The position numbers and the translations under genes were made by a program. Of a stretch of 64,000 nt of DNA, positions 57,572-64,000 are shown one piece after another (position 1 is the stretch's first letter; each line of letters begins with the position of its first letter). The notes below the pieces were generated by a model. That model was not told where the DNA came from, made no database searches, and was given only the letters and a program-made list of their open reading frames with translations. The stretch lies in assembly GCA_947044365.1 (NCBI GenBank), contig OX345649.1, forward strand, positions 4,142,405 through 4,206,404, written 5' to 3'. Source of the DNA: Petrosia ficiformis. Lineage: Eukaryota; Porifera; Demospongiae; Haplosclerida; Petrosiidae.

Positions 57572-60361
57572 AAACATTCTTTGCCGAAGGATGCATGCAT
57601 GCATGGTAGCAATGATGATGATTTTTTTAATAATAAACCAGTCGAATTAGAAAACAAATTATATCGAAAATAGTGTATTCAATTATAACAAAAAAGTATA
57701 GAAAAAGTGATAGATAGCTAATTTGAAAATATTTTCAAGAGTGATAATTTGAAATTAGTCTCAAGAAATATAGCTACTTGAAAGAGAAAGAAATGTGTTC
57801 ATTAAATTGAAAATATTTCCAAATGAGATACAATTGAAAATGATAGTTAATTCATTGGATTAGGAAAAGAAAAAAGGCTTTATAAGAAGAACATTAAAGT
57901 TATAGGTAGTCAATGGTATTGAAAGAAGATAAAAGATTACGCGAAATACGCTAGTATATTCAATACGAGCATAAGTAGTCATGGGCTTTCCACAGTAATA
58001 GACCAAATTTAATTATTATTCTTACCAATCGAAAATTAAAGATAAGAAAAATAGACTAGTATATGTATTTAATACAAGCATAAGTAATCATAGGCTTTCA
58101 CAACTGTAATAGACTAAATTTAATTATTATTCTTACCAATCGAAAATTAAAGATAAGAAAAATAGACTAGTATATGTATTTAATACAAGCATAAGTAATC
58201 ATAGGCTTTCACAACTGTAATAGACTAAATTTAATTATTATTCTTACCAATCGAAAATTAAAGATAAGAAAAATAGACTAGTATATGTATTTAATACAAA
58301 CATAAGTAATCATAGGCTTTCACAACTGTAATAGACTAAATTTAATTATTATTCTTACCAATCGAAAATTAAAGATTAAGAAAAATAGACTAGTATATGT
58401 ATTTAATACAAACATAAGTAATCATAGGCTTTCACAACTGTAATAGACTAAATTTAATTATTAACTGTAATAGACTAAATTTAATTATTATTCTTACCAA
58501 TCGAAAATCGAAAATTAAAGATTAAGAAAAATAGACTAGTATATGTATTTAATACAAACATAAGTAATCATAGGCTTTCAACTGTGATAGACTAAATTTA
58601 ATTATTATTCTTACCAATCGAAAATTAAAGATTAAGAAAAATAGACTAGTATATATATGTATTTAATAAGTAATCATAGGCTTTCACAACTGTAATAGAC
58701 TAAATTTAATTATTATTCTTACCAATCGAAAATTAAAGATTAAGAAAAATAGACTAGTATATGTATTTAATACAAACATAAGTAATCATAGGCTTTCACA
58801 ACTGTAATAGACTAAATTTAATTATTATTCTTACCAATCGAAAATCGAAAATTAAAGATTAAGAAAAATAGACTAGTATATGTATTTAATACAAGCATAA
58901 GTAATCATAGGCTTTCACAACTGTAATAGACTAAATTTAATTATTATTCTTACCAATCGAAAATTAAATTATTGTATATTAATTCTGACATTTCCTTAAA
59001 AATTGATAATATTTTACTATTATATTGAAAATGCAACTCAAAACACAAGAACAACAATTCAAAGAAACATTTGAACAAAAAATACAATTGAAATACACGT
59101 ACACACACACACAAAAAGAAAACAACATATTTCAAAGTACTAACTGCCATTGAGATGAATAAGCAATGAATGAAGATGAGTCCTTGCAGAAGGGAAATCC
59201 CAATGAAGATGAGTCCTTGCAGAAGAGAAGTCCCAATGAAGATGAGTCCTTGCAGAAGATAGGTCCCAGTGAAGATGAATCCTTGCAGAAGTGAAATGCC
59301 AATGGGGATGGTCCTAGGATGAAGTAGACAGGAACTGGAGCACTGGTCGAAGTAGACTGGAACTGGAGCACTGGTCGAAGTAGACTGGAACTGGAGCACT
59401 GGTCGAAGTAGACTGGAACTGGATGAGGTAGATAGACTGTAACTGGTTCACTGGATGAGCTAGACCGGATGTACTGGAACTGCCCCACACGGGGCTGGAT
59501 CTAGTGACTCGAAGAGACCTCCGGCGTCCCCAACCTGGGCATCGGTATACTCATTTGTCCTGCACACTCCTAACAACCAGGATTGACCATGCCACCCCCC
59601 AAAAAAAGAAAAGAGGGTGGCATGGCCAACCCTGGCTGAGAGGAGTGATTAGAACAAATGAGCATCCAAATTCCAGGAAGTGAACACCAGAAGAAACCTC
59701 GAAATCATCAGAAACAGACCTGTGCAGGGAGGAGAAATAGTAAATACACTGTTCACAATGAAATAATATTTAAGAAGAAAGTATAGAATATAGAAAAGAG
59801 TATGGAGACATAACTTACCTCTTATTGAAGTATAGATGCGATGAGGTAGAGAGAGAGAGTGGATAGATGGACACGGAGGTAGCAAGTAGAGTTTTCTGGG
59901 AGAGAGAAGAAACAATATGCAAATTAACATGATAGACAAACGGAATTATTAATATGATATGCATGAACAATGCACATAGAAGAACAAGAATCACCTGTTG
60001 TTTAATCTTCATCCATCTATCCACATCCTTCACATCTTGGTCCTGGGTCCCTCCCTGGTACATGCAGAATCTTCTTCGTCTTGAGTCTTGAGATCGATGA
60101 CATGCACAGTCTTCTCTGGCTTATGATAGGGAGCTCAAATTCCTGCACGTGCAGCAGGTCTGGGAGCATGCATGCATGCACCCATCCTCGCCAGGGAGGT
60201 GTGTGCATGCAGGGTGAGGATGCAGGCAATTAATTATTAATTGTAATATATATTGTTGTATGTCTATAATAATAATAATTATGAAATGATTCATGTACGA
60301 TGCTATTCTTTTTTACTTCTGTATAACATGCAAAAACCGAACAAAATACTGTTGACTTTGA
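57572..60361. repeat. Tandem array unit 6 (type I)
   Basis: Nearly identical to unit 5 outside the 112-bp block, which has more copies here. Confidence 0.9.
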
Positions 60362-63059
60362 AAACATTCTTTGCCGAAGGATGCATGCATGCATGGTAGC
60401 AATGATGATGATTTTTTAAATAATAAACCAGTCGAATTAGAAAACAAATTATATCGAAAATAGTGTATTCAATTATAACAAAAAAGTATAGAAAAAGTGA
60501 TAGATAGCTAATTTGAAAATATTTTCAAGAGTGATAATTTGAAATTAGTCTCAAGAAATATAGCTACTTGAAAGAGAAAGAAATGTGTTCATTAAATTGA
60601 AAATATTTCCAAATGAGATACAATTGAAAATGATAGTTAATTCATTGGATTAGGAAAAGAAAAAAGGCTTTATAAGAAGAACATTAAAGTTATAGGTAGT
60701 CAATGGTATTGAAAGAAGATAAAAGATTACGCGAAATACGCTAGTATATTCAATACGAGCATAAGTAGTCATGGGCTTTCCACAGTAATAGACCAAATTT
60801 AATTATTATTCTTACCAATCGAAAATTAAAGATAAGAAAAATAGACTAGTATATGTATTTAATACAAGCATAAGTAATCATAGGCTTTCACAACTGTAAT
60901 AGACTAAATTTAATTATTATTCTTACCAATCGAAAATTAAAGATAAGAAAAATAGACTAGTATATGTATTTAATACAAGCATAAGTAATCATAGGCTTTC
61001 ACAACTGTAATAGACTAAATTTAATTATTATTCTTACCAATCGAAAATTAAAGATTAAGAAAAATAGACTAGTATATGTATTTAATACAAGCATAAGTAA
61101 TCATAGGCTTTCACAACTGTAATAGACTAAATTTAATTATTATTCTTACCAATCGAAAATTAAAGATAAGAAAAATAGACTAGTATATGTATTTAATACA
61201 AGCATAAGTAATCATAGGCTTTCACAACTGTAATAGACTAAATTTAATTATTATTCTTACCAATCGAAAATTAAAGATTAAGAAAAATAGACTAGTATAT
61301 GTATTTAATACAAACATAAGTAATCATAGGCTTTCACAACTGTAATAGACTAAATTTAATTATTATTCTTACCAATCGAAAATTAAAGATTAAGAAAAAT
61401 AGACTAGTATATGTATTTAATACAAGCATAAGTAATCATAGGCTTTCAACTGTGATAGACCAAGTTTAATTATTATTCTTACCAATCGAAAATGAAGTAT
61501 ATGTATTTAATACAAACATAAGTAATCATAGGCTTTCACAACTGTAATAGACTAAATTTAATTATTATTCTTACCAATCGAAAATTAAATTATTATATAT
61601 TAATTCTGATATTTCCTTAAAAATTGATAATATTTTACTATTATATTGAAAATGCAACTCAAAACACAAGAACAACATTTCAAAGAAACATTTGAACAAA
61701 AAATACAATTGAAATACACGTACACACACACACAAAAAGAAAACAACATATTTCAAACATATTTCAAAGTACTAACTGCCATTGAGATGAATAAGCAATG
61801 AATGAAGATGAGTCCTTGCAGAAGGGAAATCTTCGAGTCCTTGCAGAAGAGAAGTCCCAATGAAGATGAGTCCTTGCAGAAGAGAGGTCCCAGTGAAGAT
61901 GAATCCTTGCAGAAGAGAAATGCCAATGAAGAGGAGTCCTTGCGGAAGAGAAATCCCAATGGGGATGGTCCTAGGATGAAGTAGACAGGAACTGGAGCAC
62001 TGGTCGAAGTAGACTGGAACTGGAGCACTGGTCGAAGTAGACTGGAACTGGAGCACTGGTCGAAGTAGACTGGAACTGGAGCACTGGTCGAAGTAGACTG
62101 GAACTGGATGAGGTAGATAGACTGTAACTGGTTCACTGGATGAGCTAGACCGGATGTACTGGAACTGTCCCACACGGGGCTGGATCTAGTGACTCGAAGA
62201 GACCTCCGGCGTCCCCAACCTGGGCATCGGTATACTCATTTGTCCTGCACACTCCTAACAACCAGGATTGACCATGCCACCCCCCCAAAAAAAGAAAAGA
62301 GGGTGGCATGGCCAACCCTGGCTGAGAGGAGTGATTAGAACAAATGAGCATCCAAATTCCAGGAAGTGAACACCAGAAGAAACCTCGAAATCATCAGAAA
62401 CAGACCTGTGCAGGGAGGAGAAATAGTAAATACACTGTTCACAATGAAATAATATTTAAGAAGAAAGTATAGAATATAGAAAAGAGTATGGAGACATAAC
62501 TTACCTCTTATTGAAGTATAGATGCGATGAGGTAGAGAGAGAGAGTGGATAGATGGACACGGAGGTAGCAAGTAGAGTTTTCTGGGAGAGAGAAGAAACA
62601 ATATGCAAATTAACATGATAGACAAACGGAATTATTAATATGATATGCATGAACAATGCACATAGAAGAACAAGAATCACCTGTTGTTTAATCTTCATCC
62701 ATCTATCCACATCCTTCACATCTTGGTCCTGGGTCCCTCCCTGGTACATGCAGAATCTTCTTCGTCTTGAGTCTTGAGATCGATGACATGCACAGTCTTC
62801 TCTGGCTTATGATAGGGAGCTCAAATTCCTGCACGTGCAGCAGGTCTGGGAGCATGCATGCATGCACCCATCCTCGCCAGGGAGGTGTGTGCATGCAGGG
62901 TGAGGATGCAGGCAATTAATTATTAATATAAATATATATATATTGTTGTATGTATAGATTTCTATAATAATAATAATTATGAAATGATTCATGTACGATG
63001 CTATTCTTTTTTACTTCTGTATAACATGCAAAAACCGAACAAAATACTGTTGACTTTGA
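60362..63059. repeat. Tandem array unit 7 (type II with an extra 28-mer)
   Basis: Type II 33-bp block, one more 28-bp repeat than units 2 and 3, and some type I bases near the palindrome, so it looks like a mosaic. Confidence 0.88.
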
Positions 63060-64000
63060 AAACATTCTTTGCCGAAGGATGCATGCATGCATGGTAGCAA
63101 TGATGATGATTTTTTTAATAATAAACCAGTCGAATTAGAAAACAAATTATATCGAAAATAGTGTATTCAATTATAACAAAAAAGTATAGAAAAAGTGATA
63201 GATAGCTAATTTGAAAATATTTTCAAGAGTGATAATTTGAAATTAGTCTCAAGAAATATAGCTACTTGAAAGAGAAAGAAATGTGTTCATTAAATTGAAA
63301 ATATTTCCAAATGAGATACAATCGAAAATGATAGTTAATTCATTGGATTAGGAAAAGAAAAAAGGCTTTATAAGAAGAACATTAAAGTTATAGGTAGTCA
63401 ATTAATGGTATTGAAAGAAGATAAAAGATTATGCGAAATACACTAGTATATTCAATACGAGCATAAGTAGTCATGGGCTTTCCACTGTAATAGACCAAAT
63501 TTAATTATTATTCTTACCAATCGAAAATTAAAGATTAAGAAAAATAGACTAGTATATGTATTTAATACAAGCATAAGTAATCATAGGCTTTCACAACTGT
63601 AATAGACTAAATTTAATTATTATTCTTACCAATCGAAAATTAAAGATTAAGAAAAATAGGTATTTAATACAAACATAAGTAATCATAGGCTTTCACAACT
63701 GTGTAATAGACTAAATTTAATTATTATTCTTACCGATCGAAAATTAAAGATTAAGAAAAATAGACTAGTATATGTATTTAATACAAACATAAGTAATCAT
63801 AGGCTTTCACAACTGTAATAGACTAAATTTAATTATTAACTGTAATAGACTAAATTTAATTATTATTCTTACCAATCGAAAATCGAAAATTAAAGATTAC
63901 GAAAAATAGACTAGTATATGTATTTAATACAAGCATAAGTAATCATAGGCTTTCACAACTGTAATAGACTAAATTTAATTATTATTCTTACCAATCGAAA
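63060..64000. repeat. Tandem array unit 8, cut by the window edge
   Basis: Anchor, leader and about four copies of the 112-bp repeat before the window ends; the array continues to the right. Confidence 0.88.

Noticed and set aside
40411..64000. Retrotransposon or DNA transposon array
   Set aside because: No reverse transcriptase, integrase or transposase motif in any frame, and no terminal repeats at unit edges.

Overview
This is a eukaryotic nuclear window. It holds six protein-coding loci with many short GT-AG introns in an AT-rich, heavily repeat-laden background, and no prokaryotic signals (no operons, no ribosome binding sites). The gene set is animal: LIM kinase, Slingshot phosphatase, a moonraker/KIAA0753-type centriolar protein, PIH1D1, mevalonate kinase and sedoheptulokinase. 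The compact introns, AT-richness and abundance of TACATG and CATC simple repeats suggest an early-branching metazoan such as a demosponge. That placement is inference; nothing here names the species. All exon models were assembled by hand from splice sites and from recalled family similarity. Every complete model closes in frame.

Layout. 1-384 (-): 5' end of a sedoheptulokinase. 452-4172 (+): complete mevalonate kinase, divergent from the first gene with only 67 bp between start codons. 5022-9535 (+): PIH1D1, whose intron 7 is filled by two minisatellites. 10037-19860 (-): LIM-domain kinase (LIM-LIM-PDZ-kinase, 684 aa). 20134-33591 (+): Slingshot phosphatase (1160 aa), head to head with LIMK (273 bp between start codons). 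34120-40026 (-): moonraker homologue (794 aa), with two RFX X-box-like sites just upstream. 40411-50943 and 55005-64000: a tandem array of about 2.3-4.1 kb units. The two array blocks are separated by 50944-55004, a truncated second copy of the 5' half of the moonraker gene that carries a nonsense codon.

How the genes relate. LIMK phosphorylates and inactivates ADF/cofilin. Slingshot dephosphorylates cofilin and, in known animals, LIMK itself. Here the opposing pair sits back to back on what looks like one shared promoter. The moonraker-type gene belongs to the centriole/cilium programme and its upstream X-boxes fit that. PIH1D1 is an adaptor of the R2TP co-chaperone. Mevalonate kinase and sedoheptulokinase are metabolic kinases sharing a minimal intergenic space.

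Repeats. I found several short inverted-repeat (MITE-like) families; two have hAT features (CAGTG termini, 8-bp target duplications). Introns also carry minisatellites with 44, 59, 60, 61 and 84 bp periods. The 3' third of the window is the tandem array, whose units contain a 112-bp minisatellite, 33-bp and 28-bp minisatellites, and a 113-bp near-palindrome. I found no transposase, reverse transcriptase, tRNA, rRNA or CRISPR array.
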